64,000 nucleotides of DNA, taken from NCBI GenBank assembly GCA_025997595.1, contig BNUU01000001.1:1-64000 (forward strand). Reading direction: 5' to 3'. The notes beneath the pieces were generated by a model, which saw only the letters and a list, made by a program, of their open reading frames with translations, was not told where the DNA came from and searched no databases. The position numbers and the translations under genes were made by a program. Each line of letters opens with the position of its first letter. Positions within the stretch are counted from its first letter, which is position 1. This document shows, piece after piece, positions 17,363 through 25,655 of this stretch. The DNA is from Spirochaetia bacterium (lineage in GTDB: Bacteria; Spirochaetota; Spirochaetia; Treponematales; Breznakiellaceae).

Positions 17363-19624
17363 ATGGCGGCATTCATCAGTAGAAAAAAATCCCTATTGAT
17401 ATTCTCCCTCTCCCTCTGTATTGCGGCGCTTGCCCTTATCCTGCTTCAGTACCTGCTGTCCGGGCCAAAACTCCTGCCCCACTACGATTTTTTGATGAGC
17501 CGCCGCAGTCCCCCCCCGCTTGCCCGTGAATTTTTGCTTATCGACACCGGTGAGACCATGGAACCGGGAGCGGCAGCCCAGGTCATCCTCACCCTGATCG
17601 AAATGGACGCTGCCGCCCTGGCGCTGGAGACCCCGGTTTTGGGGGCATCCGGAGGGCGAATCAACAGTGAAGAGGAGATCCGTTCCCGCTTTGACGAGGA
17701 ATTCACCCTTTTGGGCCGGAACATCAGGAACCTCTTCGAGGCAATCCGGGTGGGCTCTGTCCCTCCCCTGGAATCGGAAAAATATGTGGGAGAACTGGTG
17801 GAACTTTCTCTCCGGGGGAAGGAGCGGCTCACTTCCGCCCTGGTGCATCAGGATGAGGCGGGAATGAAAGGGATGGAACAGGCCGCCGCCGCTTTCGGCA
17901 AGGTCTGGAAGGCCGGAGACCTGCAAACTTCCGCGGAGGGCCCCTGGTATTCCAAACCCCGGCCCGACCGGGACGGCAAACTGCGCCGCATGATCCCTGC
18001 GGAACACGTCATGTATGCGGCCATGGAGGACCGGCTTTCGGAGACCCCCCTTCCCCTGGACCGGTCCGGGGCCATCCTCATTGAGATGCCGGGAAAGGAT
18101 ACGCCCTTCCGCCGCCTTCCCCTGGAACTTTTCCTTAAATATGGAGAAATGGACCATACCTTTCAGCGGCTTCTGCGGGAAGCGGACAGCCTGGGAATCT
18201 ATTCCGGTATACCCCCTGAGAATTCCCCGGTTTTTCTCTTTGAATATGCCCTGTCCCTGCGGGATGAACTGCTTCAAACGCCGCTTCCCTCAAAAAAAGC
18301 CGATTGGCTCCACGCCCGGTCCGAATACTTTGCCGGCCTTGAGGATTTTCTTTCCGGCCCCGCAGAAACAAACCTTGTCGCCGGGTATGAGGAAATGATC
18401 GTTTCGGAACCTTTGGGGGAAGCGGGGGGCGCCCGGATCACCGGCCTTCGGGATGAGCTGATCCGGTGTTTTGCGGTTATCCGGGAAGGCTATGGGGAAC
18501 TGCGGGAACTGCGTCTCTCCCTCAAGGAGGCCCTGGATTCTTCCTTTGCCGTTCTGGGGCCCGGTCCCCCCGCTGCGGCTGAGCCCGCCGCCGAAGCCTC
18601 CGCAAACAGGGCCCTTACTTCGTCCGAGGCTTCCGTAGTTCTGGGTAACACCCTCCTTTCGGGCCGGGCCATCGATCCGGGACAAACCCGGCATGTCCTT
18701 TTCTGGTCCCTGCTGGCGGTTTTTGTATGCCCCTTGATTATCTTCCGGCTTAAGCCCCTTGCGGCCCTTATCACCGGCCTGATCTTGAGCCTTTTAACCG
18801 GGGCGGCCTTTTCCTGGAATTTTATCGTTTCAGGCTGCTGGATCGATCCCCTTATTCCCGTCTCGGGCGCCCTTGTGGGAACCCTGTTTGTGTTTTCCGT
18901 TTCCCGGATGATTATCCGCCGGGGGGCCCGGCGTTTCCGCCTGGCCTATGGGCCCTATGTGAGCAAACCCTGCCTGAAGCAGCTTATCCGCATTGGCCGG
19001 CCCCTGACATCGGATCTGATCCAGGCCAGGGCCGCGGTTGTCGCGGTACGGAAACCGGATCTTTTGTCCCATGAGGACCGGCAAGATCCCCGCTCCGGCG
19101 CAGCGGCGGCGGCCATGTTTCGGGAAGAGGTCTCCCGGCTTTTCAAAAAGGCCGGGGGGGTCATTGTCGGCTGCGACGGGGACCTGGTGCTGGGCTGTTT
19201 CGGCTCCCCCCTGGAACGGGCCGCCCTGGGCGGCACAGGGACCGCCGCCGATCCCTATACCCGCTCCGCCAATACCCCTGCGGTCCGTGCCTCGGCCTTT
19301 ATTGCCGAAGTTTTGGCGGATACCGCCAGGGCGGCGCTCGCCGCGGATAAGGCCGAAACCGCCTCCTGGCGCTTCGGCATCGACAGCGGTGAATGCGCTT
19401 TTTGCTGCCTGCCGGTCTCAGGCTATTCCGCCTTCGGCCGCCCCGTGGTCCGCGCCCGCATCCTCTCAAGCCTGGCCCCCCGGTACAATGTCCAGGTGGT
19501 GGTAAGCGCCGCCGTAAGCGACAGCCTTCCGGACATGCCGGTGCGGCGCCTCAATGTTCTCAAGGAACAGGATGACTCGGAAGGGGAGGCGTTTTTTCAG
19601 CTGGTGGTGAAGCAGCCGTCATAA
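17363..19624 (+). CDS. CHASE2-type sensor with C-terminal class III adenylate-cyclase-like domain
   Basis: A 753-residue membrane protein. One N-terminal transmembrane helix (about 9-30) is followed by a large extracytoplasmic CHASE2-like region (HYDFLMSRR, FLLIDTGE, DAAALALETPV). Three closely spaced helices (about 450-515) lead to a cytoplasmic cyclase-like domain. The domain retains CDGDLVLGCFGSP near 604, the second metal/GD motif of class III cyclases. The first metal motif appears as AVVAVRKPDLL and lacks the expected Asp, so catalytic activity is doubtful. It could be a degenerate cyclase acting as a regulator. No Shine-Dalgarno is obvious. It is divergent from the DUF4398-like lipoprotein. 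Confidence 0.78.
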   Translation: MAAFISRKKSLLIFSLSLCIAALALILLQYLLSGPKLLPHYDFLMSRRSPPPLAREFLLIDTGETMEPGAAAQVILTLIEMDAAALALETPVLGASGGRINSEEEIRSRFDEEFTLLGRNIRNLFEAIRVGSVPPLESEKYVGELVELSLRGKERLTSALVHQDEAGMKGMEQAAAAFGKVWKAGDLQTSAEGPWYSKPRPDRDGKLRRMIPAEHVMYAAMEDRLSETPLPLDRSGAILIEMPGKDTPFRRLPLELFLKYGEMDHTFQRLLREADSLGIYSGIPPENSPVFLFEYALSLRDELLQTPLPSKKADWLHARSEYFAGLEDFLSGPAETNLVAGYEEMIVSEPLGEAGGARITGLRDELIRCFAVIREGYGELRELRLSLKEALDSSFAVLGPGPPAAAEPAAEASANRALTSSEASVVLGNTLLSGRAIDPGQTRHVLFWSLLAVFVCPLIIFRLKPLAALITGLILSLLTGAAFSWNFIVSGCWIDPLIPVSGALVGTLFVFSVSRMIIRRGARRFRLAYGPYVSKPCLKQLIRIGRPLTSDLIQARAAVVAVRKPDLLSHEDRQDPRSGAAAAAMFREEVSRLFKKAGGVIVGCDGDLVLGCFGSPLERAALGGTGTAADPYTRSANTPAVRASAFIAEVLADTARAALAADKAETASWRFGIDSGECAFCCLPVSGYSAFGRPVVRARILSSLAPRYNVQVVVSAAVSDSLPDMPVRRLNVLKEQDDSEGEAFFQLVVKQPS

Positions 19625-19645
19625 GTACGGGAGCGTAAGGGCTGT

Positions 19646-20758
19646 CTATCTCCGGTTAAGCTTGTCAATCACCGCGCCCAGGGCCCGTATCCGCACCACA
19701 CGGCCGCCGCCCAGTTCGGAAAAGGCGCGGTAGCGGTTGCCGTCGTCGGAGAAGGGGGAGGCTTTTTCGCCGGGGAAGGGGGGGTACCGTTTTTGGGTCC
19801 AGTTGAGGGAAGGATCGCTTAAGGACGTTCCGGGACGGGCGGGATCGAAACGGATAAAGGATTCGTGGACACCCCGTTCTTCCAGGGGGGCCTCGTCGGT
19901 GCATTGGAGGTAGCGGATTATTCCGGCTTCGAGGTTGATCGACTGGATGATGGCGGAGTGGGCCATTTCGCCGTCGGCCCCGCGGAAGAGGAGAATGTCC
20001 CCCGGCTTAAGGCTGCGGATTTCGTCTTTTACGGGGCTTATCTGGGTACTTTTTGAATTGTAAAAGGCGGTTCCCGCATACCGGGATGGATCGTTGCCCC
20101 CCCTCACCCCCAGGGTGCGGCTCAGGGTGCGGCCCAGGTCGAGGCCCCCGGCGCGGGCGATGTACGAAAGTACATGCCAGACAAAACCGGAACAGTCCAT
20201 CCCCGCAAGGCCCACGCAGTAAAGGTAATTGTACACATCGGTTTCTTCGACACCCCGGCCGCTCACCAGCACATAGGGGCGGTGGGGGAGGCCGCGGTAG
20301 GCGCCGGCCTTCATCCGGGCAATGTCGAAGAGGTCACGGGAGGCGGTCCAGGTTTGGCCGGGAATGTCAAAGATGATCACCTTTTCCCGGCCGTCAGAGA
20401 GGGCCTGGGCATAATCCTTAAAATCATCGGAATCGATGATGCCCTCGATGGCGGGCCAGAGAAAATCCGGGTTTGCCTTGCCGCCCCCTAAAAATTCCCA
20501 GCCCTGTTCGGAAAGTTTATCCCGCTCGTTGTTCTGTGCAAAGGGCATCCGCAGATTCATAACCTTGCCGTCCAGAATCCGGGTTTTGAAACAGAGCCGG
20601 TAGGCCTCTTCGATAATCCCTTCAACCCCCTTGCCCCAGATCCGTGTGGGATCGGAAAAACTAATGAGGGAATCCGCGATCCCATCCGAATCGGTTTGGG
20701 CGTTTATGACCGTGATACCAAGAAAAAACAGTAATACTAATTTGATAATATGATTCAA
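19646..20758 (-). CDS. Secreted NlpC/P60-like cysteine peptidase
   Basis: A 370-residue protein with a signal peptide (MNHIIKLVLLFFLGITVINA) and no lipobox, so periplasmic or secreted. The C-terminal half carries MDCSGFVWHVL with the likely catalytic Cys, LKPGDILLFRG, and HSAIIQS with the likely catalytic His. This is the NlpC/P60 arrangement that cleaves peptidoglycan stem peptides. The start overlaps the end of nagB by 4 bp (ATGA), which indicates translational coupling. Its place in the nagA-nagB operon suggests a link between wall-peptide cleavage and amino-sugar recovery. The N-terminal 150 residues are not recognised. Confidence 0.8.
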   Translation of the reverse strand: MNHIIKLVLLFFLGITVINAQTDSDGIADSLISFSDPTRIWGKGVEGIIEEAYRLCFKTRILDGKVMNLRMPFAQNNERDKLSEQGWEFLGGGKANPDFLWPAIEGIIDSDDFKDYAQALSDGREKVIIFDIPGQTWTASRDLFDIARMKAGAYRGLPHRPYVLVSGRGVEETDVYNYLYCVGLAGMDCSGFVWHVLSYIARAGGLDLGRTLSRTLGVRGGNDPSRYAGTAFYNSKSTQISPVKDEIRSLKPGDILLFRGADGEMAHSAIIQSINLEAGIIRYLQCTDEAPLEERGVHESFIRFDPARPGTSLSDPSLNWTQKRYPPFPGEKASPFSDDGNRYRAFSELGGGRVVRIRALGAVIDKLNRR

Positions 20759-21540
20759 TTATCCATTCCCAATCGAAAATAATTGACCGTCCGTACCTTG
20801 AGTTCATCGGTGGCCTCTTCGTCGCAGAGGATGATCGCGTTGGGGTGCATCTGGAGGCAGGAGAGGGGCCACCAGTGGCTGACCCCGCCTTCGATGACGG
20901 CCCGGAGCGCGCGGGCCTTTTGGCGGCCGGTAACGATGATCAGCACTTCCCGGGCATCCATAATGGTGCCGATTCCCACGGTCAGGGCGGTGCCTGGCAC
21001 CTTGTTTATGTCCCCGTCAAAGAAGCGGGCATTGGCGGCCCGGGTTTCCAGGGCAAGTGTTTTTATCCGGGTGCGGGAATGGAGGGAAGAGCCGGGCTCG
21101 TTAAAGGCGATGTGGCCGTCACTCCCCATGCCCCCCAGAAAAAGTTCGATGCCCCCCTGGGCTGTGATGGCCTCCTCGTAGGCGCGGCACTCCGCCCCCA
21201 GGTCCTGCGCCTGTCCGTTGGGGACGTGGGTGTTTGCCGGGTTTATGTCGATGTGGCTGAAAAAATTATCCTCCATGAAGCGGCGGTAACTTTGGGGATG
21301 ATCCCCCCCAAGCCCTACATATTCATCCATATTGAAGCTTACGATTTGGGCAAAGGAAATTTCCCCCCCCCGGTACAGGCCGATAAGCTCCCGGTATATT
21401 CCCAGGGGACTGGAACCGGTGGGCAGCCCAAGAACGAAGGGCCTGTCCCCGGTCGGCGCAAAACGACGAATTCGCTCTGCGATATGATTTGCCGCCCAAC
21501 GGCTTGCCGCTTCATAATCCTTTTGAATGATAAGCCGCAT
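20755..21540 (-). CDS. nagB: Glucosamine-6-phosphate deaminase
   Basis: A 261-residue NagB that converts glucosamine-6-phosphate to fructose-6-phosphate and ammonia. Visible motifs are GLPTGSSPLGIYREL (phosphate binding), SFNMDEYVGLGGDHPQSYR with the catalytic Asp, and GGMGSDGHIAFNEPGSS. It starts 11 bp after nagA and overlaps the NlpC/P60 gene by 4 bp, giving the operon nagA-nagB-NlpC. The length matches the family. Confidence 0.96.
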   Translation of the reverse strand: MRLIIQKDYEAASRWAANHIAERIRRFAPTGDRPFVLGLPTGSSPLGIYRELIGLYRGGEISFAQIVSFNMDEYVGLGGDHPQSYRRFMEDNFFSHIDINPANTHVPNGQAQDLGAECRAYEEAITAQGGIELFLGGMGSDGHIAFNEPGSSLHSRTRIKTLALETRAANARFFDGDINKVPGTALTVGIGTIMDAREVLIIVTGRQKARALRAVIEGGVSHWWPLSCLQMHPNAIILCDEEATDELKVRTVNYFRLGMDN

Positions 21541-21551
21541 ACATAAACCCC

Positions 21552-22736
21552 TTAGTATAAATTCTTCTTTATCGATCCCGCAACGATGACCAGGAGAACC
21601 CGGAGGTCCCCGGTTTCCGGATTCCGGGCAAAGACCGTCAGGTCCGCATCGTAACCGGGGATGATGGCCCCCTTGCTCCGGTAACGCATCACCTGGGCGG
21701 GGTTAAAACCGGCGGTCTTGACCGCGTCCTCCAGGCTGAAGCCGAAGCCGGCCAGGTTTTGGACACCCCGGATCATGGTCAGCGCAGAGCCTGCAATTAC
21801 ATCATCGGCTTTCCGGTGAAAAACCCCATCGTGGAAGACCATTTCTTCCCCGTTGGCGATAAGGGTCCCCGCTGTCTGTTCCGTGGGTTTAAGGCCGTCG
21901 GTGATCAGTACGATCTTGTCCACCGGTTTGTCCCGGAGGAGGAGCTTGAAAAGGTCGGGATGCACGTGGAAGCCGTCGGCGATGATCTCGCAGGACATTT
22001 CCGGGTGGATCAGGATGGCCCCCGCCGCATTGGGGTTCCGCTGGTCCAGGCGGCTCATGGCGTTAAAAAGGTGGGTGGAATGGAGTATCCCCGCCTGCAT
22101 GCCCTCCACCATATTTTCGTATTTTGCGTCCGTATGGCCCGCCTGGAGGATGATCCCCTTCTTGATGCAGTACAGGGCCAGTTCCCGCATACCCTTGAGT
22201 TCCGGTGCCACGGTCATGTTGACGATGCGGCCGCCCGCTGCTTCCCAGAGCTGCTCCATAAAGGGGATGTCCACGGGGCGTACGGTTTCCGGCCGCTGCA
22301 CCCCCAGCTTTTCCGGGGAGATAAAGGGCCCTTCCAGATGGAGCCCCATGATCCGGGCCCCGGTTTCCTTCCCCATGGCGGCGGCGGCCGCCCGGACATT
22401 GCGGAGCAGCATTTCTCCCCCGGCGGGGTAGAGGGTGGGGTTAAAGGCGGTTACCCCGTATTGGGCCAGGAGCCGGGACATTTCCAGTACGGAGGCCGCG
22501 GTTCCGTCCTCCGTGCCGTAACCCCCAAAACCGTGAATATGGGTATCGATAAAGCCGGGGGCGATAAAGGCCTCACCCACATCAATTATCTGGGTGCCGG
22601 GGGGAAAGTGTTTTTGCTCAAAGCGCCTGTGGGAAAAGACATCGCTTACCAGCCCGTTCTCTATCAGGACCGCACAGTTTTCCATGGCGGCAATACCGGT
22701 CAGGACCGTCCCGTTGTACAGGCAAATGGGGTTCAT
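21552..22736 (-). CDS. nagA: N-acetylglucosamine-6-phosphate deacetylase
   Basis: A 394-residue amidohydrolase that makes glucosamine-6-phosphate and acetate from GlcNAc-6-phosphate, feeding nagB. Metal and substrate motifs are DTHIHGFGG, LHLEGPFI, QAGHTDAK, THLFNAM and the catalytic Asp in LITDGL. It is the first gene of the operon. No Shine-Dalgarno precedes the ATG; TATACT ends 6 nt before it, so the mRNA may be leaderless. No PTS or ROK gene for GlcNAc uptake is present nearby. Confidence 0.95.
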   Translation of the reverse strand: MNPICLYNGTVLTGIAAMENCAVLIENGLVSDVFSHRRFEQKHFPPGTQIIDVGEAFIAPGFIDTHIHGFGGYGTEDGTAASVLEMSRLLAQYGVTAFNPTLYPAGGEMLLRNVRAAAAAMGKETGARIMGLHLEGPFISPEKLGVQRPETVRPVDIPFMEQLWEAAGGRIVNMTVAPELKGMRELALYCIKKGIILQAGHTDAKYENMVEGMQAGILHSTHLFNAMSRLDQRNPNAAGAILIHPEMSCEIIADGFHVHPDLFKLLLRDKPVDKIVLITDGLKPTEQTAGTLIANGEEMVFHDGVFHRKADDVIAGSALTMIRGVQNLAGFGFSLEDAVKTAGFNPAQVMRYRSKGAIIPGYDADLTVFARNPETGDLRVLLVIVAGSIKKNLY

Positions 22737-22742
22737 ATCTTG

Positions 22743-22748
22743 AGTATA
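22743..22748 (-). promoter_or_regulatory. -10 box 6 nt upstream of nagA
   Basis: TATACT on the minus strand followed by six bases and then the nagA ATG, with no ribosome binding site. The -35 region (TTCTAT at 17-nt spacing) is poor. Confidence 0.4.
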
Positions 22749-22784
22749 ATGAAAAAAAAGTACCTATAGAAGGATTTACCGCAA

Positions 22785-24002
22785 TCACCGCTGATTTTTG
22801 ATCGCCTGGGCCAGTTCCCGGCCCTTTGTTTCCAGGGCAACGAGATCCTCCGCCGATGGAGAGCCTGCCCATTCATAACCTTCGATTGCGTCCCATTTGA
22901 GGCCCTCAATGAGGGCGTCACATTCTTTTTTCGCGCCTCCGACCCAGCCCCAGGAACCGATCCGCAGTACCTTTTTCCCAAAAACATGCTTGCGGCGGAA
23001 AATATCCAGCGCATAGGCCATGGGGGGGAACATGGCGTACTCGTAGGTGGGCATGGCAAGCACAATCCCGGAGCTTTTCCAGGCATCCGCCAGCACCCAG
23101 GAAACATTTTCGTCGGGGACCCGGCGGATGGAGCAGGGGACCCCCTCTTTTTCAATGCCCCGGATAACCGCGTCCAGCCCCAGTTTGGTCATGCCGTACA
23201 TGGAGCCCCAGATCAGGGTAATTTCCTTTTCCGCCGGACCCTTTGCCCAGGAGGCATAGGTTTTATATCGATCGATTATCTCTTTGGGATTTTTCCGCCA
23301 GACAATCCCATGGCTGGGGCACACACATTTGATATCCAAACCGGCCAGCTTCTGTATTGCCCGATCCACGAAAGCCGAAAAGGAGGAAACAATGTTGGCA
23401 TAGTACCGCAGGGTCTCCTTTTCAAAAAAGGCGTGTTCGGTTTCGTCAAATTCATCGTCAAAAACCCGATCCCCCAGGGCCCCGAAGGAGCCGAAGGCGT
23501 CGCAGGTGAAAAGGCTTCCCGAATCCGCGTCCCAGGTGACCATGGTTTCAGGCCAGTGGAGGTTGGGGGTCTCGAAGAAGCTCAGGACCTTGCCGGCCCC
23601 CAGGTCCAGGGTGTCCCCGTCCTTAACCGCCCGCAGGCCGCTTTCAATCTTATAAAAGGATTTGACCAGGTTGATCCCCTTGGCGGTGGCGATTATCTCA
23701 ACCTTCGGGTTCAGTTTCCGAAATTCCGCAACCCAGCCCGTATGATCCGGCTCCAGGTGGTTGAGGATGAGGTAATCCACATCGGAAAATTGCAAGTTTA
23801 CGGAAGAAAGGGCCTCCGCCAGCTGCTGGGGCGCGCCGAGCCAGTCCCGAACCAGGTCGATAAGGGCGATTTTTTCACCCCTTACGATATAGGAATTGAG
23901 GGAAACCCCATCGGGGATGGGCCAGATACCTTCGAAAAGTTCATCGGTATGAACATCCGCATGAATGCAGTACACAGAGTTGCTTATAAGTTGGGCTTTC
24001 AT
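22785..24002 (-). CDS. Flavodiiron protein (A-type flavoprotein, oxygen/NO reductase)
   Basis: A 405-residue soluble enzyme that reduces O2 to water or NO to N2O, protecting anaerobes. The N-terminal metallo-beta-lactamase-like domain keeps the di-iron ligands: NHLEPDH (about 80-86), LHWPET, TCDAFGSFG and CPSHGIVW. The C-terminal flavodoxin domain begins at LIWGSMYGMTKLG (about 260) and continues to the SWGWVGGAKKE FMN loop. I chose the ATG at 24002 (MKAQLISN); the frame continues upstream into the preceding gene. The CheY-like stop codon and this ATG are one base apart, so the two are translationally coupled. The electron donor is not encoded nearby. Confidence 0.92.
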   Translation of the reverse strand: MKAQLISNSVYCIHADVHTDELFEGIWPIPDGVSLNSYIVRGEKIALIDLVRDWLGAPQQLAEALSSVNLQFSDVDYLILNHLEPDHTGWVAEFRKLNPKVEIIATAKGINLVKSFYKIESGLRAVKDGDTLDLGAGKVLSFFETPNLHWPETMVTWDADSGSLFTCDAFGSFGALGDRVFDDEFDETEHAFFEKETLRYYANIVSSFSAFVDRAIQKLAGLDIKCVCPSHGIVWRKNPKEIIDRYKTYASWAKGPAEKEITLIWGSMYGMTKLGLDAVIRGIEKEGVPCSIRRVPDENVSWVLADAWKSSGIVLAMPTYEYAMFPPMAYALDIFRRKHVFGKKVLRIGSWGWVGGAKKECDALIEGLKWDAIEGYEWAGSPSAEDLVALETKGRELAQAIKNQR

Positions 24003-24003
24003 A

Positions 24004-24444
24004 TTATCCTTTAAGAACGGAAACGATCTGCTCCAGGACCTTTTTACGGTCGTCCAGGGGTTTGACAATAAAACCTTTGGCCCCTATCAGGCGCGCTTTT
24101 TTCACCACATCATCTTTTCCCAGGGAGCTGACCATGATGACTCGGGCCTCTTTGTCAAATTCCAGTATTTTTTCCAGGGCTGTAACGCCGTCCATCACGG
24201 GCATGACGATATCCATGGTCACCAGGTCAATATTGGGATACAATGCCTTGTATTTTTCGACTCCCTGGGCCCCGTCTGTGGCGGTATCCACAATTTCAAA
24301 CCCTTCGGAAGCAAAAATCTGACCAAGCTGTTTCGCAATAAACATCGAATCATCAACCACAAGCACCCGATACGCGCCGCCCTCCGGTTTTATTCCCCCA
24401 GGCGGTTTATCCTTGGCGTTGGGCCTATCACTCTTTGCTGGCAT
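24004..24444 (-). CDS. Single-domain CheY-like response regulator
   Basis: A 146-residue receiver domain after a short charged Pro/Lys-rich N-terminus. Receiver landmarks are VLVVDDS (acidic pocket), the phospho-acceptor Asp in VTMDIVMPVMDG, the Ser/Thr in MVSSLG and the Lys in FIVKPL. There is no output domain. AAAAGGAAC supports the ATG at 24444. It lies 1 bp upstream of the flavodiiron protein gene, an association that suggests redox or oxygen signalling, possibly to chemotaxis; this is inference. Confidence 0.9.
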   Translation of the reverse strand: MPAKSDRPNAKDKPPGGIKPEGGAYRVLVVDDSMFIAKQLGQIFASEGFEIVDTATDGAQGVEKYKALYPNIDLVTMDIVMPVMDGVTALEKILEFDKEARVIMVSSLGKDDVVKKARLIGAKGFIVKPLDDRKKVLEQIVSVLKG

Positions 24445-24516
24445 GCGGTACGTTCCTTTTCTCTATTAAACTCTAATGGCATAGCATATCACAAGTCAAG
24501 TGCGTAAGATTATACC

Positions 24517-25509
24517 GTGAATGCGCCCTTTTTGTTAGCGCCCATGGCGGAATTGAGCCACCGGCCCCTGCGGGAGCTTATTGAGGGCTTTGAAAAGCCC
24601 GGTTCCGGCTGCGACGAATACTTTACCGAGATGATCAGCGCAGGCCCCCTCCTGGGGGGCGGTCCCTTTGAGCGCTGGTACATGGACGCCGGCCCCTGTC
24701 CCGGCAAGGTGGTGTACCAGCTGGTGGGCTCCGACCCGGACCAGCTGGTCCGCGCCGCCGCCCTGCTGGACGGCCGGGACTGTTTAGGCATCGACATCAA
24801 CATGGGCTGCTCCGCCCCGGCCATCCGCCGCACCGGCGCGGGGGTCGCCTGGATGGCCTCGGCCGACCGGGCCGCTTCCCTTATTGCCCGGGTGCGGCCG
24901 GCGGTGAAAAAGCGGCTCAGCGTCAAACTGCGGATAGGCTTTGAGGATGATTTCGATTATTTGCTCACTTTTTGCCGCCGCCTGGAAGGGGAGGGGACCG
25001 AGCTCATCACAGTGCACCCCCGCACCGCCGGTGAAAAGTTCAGGCGCAGCCCCCGCTGGGACTATGTGGCCGCCCTTCGCCGGGAACTGCATATCCCCGT
25101 GGCGGGCAACGGGGATATCGCCTCCGCCGCAGAGCTGCTGCGCCGGGCGGGCCAGGGCCCCTGCGGGCGGGCGGGGCCGGTGATGGTTGGCCGGGCCGCG
25201 GTCCGCTGTCCCTGGATTTTCGCGGAGGCCAAAAGGGCCCGGGCGCCGGAGGCTCAAAAAACGGCGCCGGACGCCATCGACCTGGAAGAGGTCAGCCTGC
25301 GTTTTCTGGAGCTTTTGGCAAAATATCAGCCCCCTGAGTTTTATATCAGCCGCTCCCGGCGTTTCTTTAACTACTTCTGCGATAACCTGAAATGGGCCCA
25401 CCATGTCAAAACCATGCTGAACCGGGAGGAAACCCCCGGCGGCATTGAACGGGCGCTGCGGAGGTATTTTGGGGAAAACCCGGAGGAAAGGCATCTGCGG
25501 CGGGGTTGA
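24517..25509 (+). CDS. tRNA-dihydrouridine synthase
   Basis: A 330-residue FMN enzyme that reduces uridines in the tRNA D-loop. Motifs are the N-terminal LLAPMAELSHRPLR, YQLVGSDPDQL, the catalytic Cys in NMGCSAPAI, VKLRIGF, TVHPRTAGEKF and VAGNGDI. Met-Gly-Cys is followed by Ser-Ala-Pro rather than the usual Pro, a small departure. The start is a GTG at 24517 without an evident Shine-Dalgarno; the first recognisable family segment begins at residue 4, so the start is well bounded. It is divergent from the CheY-like gene. Confidence 0.9.
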   Translation: MNAPFLLAPMAELSHRPLRELIEGFEKPGSGCDEYFTEMISAGPLLGGGPFERWYMDAGPCPGKVVYQLVGSDPDQLVRAAALLDGRDCLGIDINMGCSAPAIRRTGAGVAWMASADRAASLIARVRPAVKKRLSVKLRIGFEDDFDYLLTFCRRLEGEGTELITVHPRTAGEKFRRSPRWDYVAALRRELHIPVAGNGDIASAAELLRRAGQGPCGRAGPVMVGRAAVRCPWIFAEAKRARAPEAQKTAPDAIDLEEVSLRFLELLAKYQPPEFYISRSRRFFNYFCDNLKWAHHVKTMLNREETPGGIERALRRYFGENPEERHLRRG

Positions 25510-25590
25510 ATTTGGTATGGATGACAGAAATTATCCACACCAAATATAGAAAAAATAGTATTTTACTTATGGATAATACCGGGATATACT

Positions 25591-25629
25591 AGGGTTGTTC
25601 GATAACTAACCGAGTTGTCGAACAAGTCT
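25591..25629. repeat. Dispersed palindromic repeat, copy B
   Basis: 39 bp inverted repeat with left arm AGGGTTGTTCGATAACT, centre AACCG and right arm AGTTGTCGAACAAGTCT. TATACT at 25585-25590, a likely -10 box, abuts it directly, so the palindrome would occupy the first bases of the AtuA operon transcript. It differs from copy C at one position. Confidence 0.85.
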
Positions 25630-25655
25630 ACTATTCATATCAAAGGGAGATACTC

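Noticed and set aside
18490..18774. Minus-strand open frames within the CHASE2/cyclase gene
   Set aside because: Antisense shadows in GC-rich coding DNA; no motif and no start signals.
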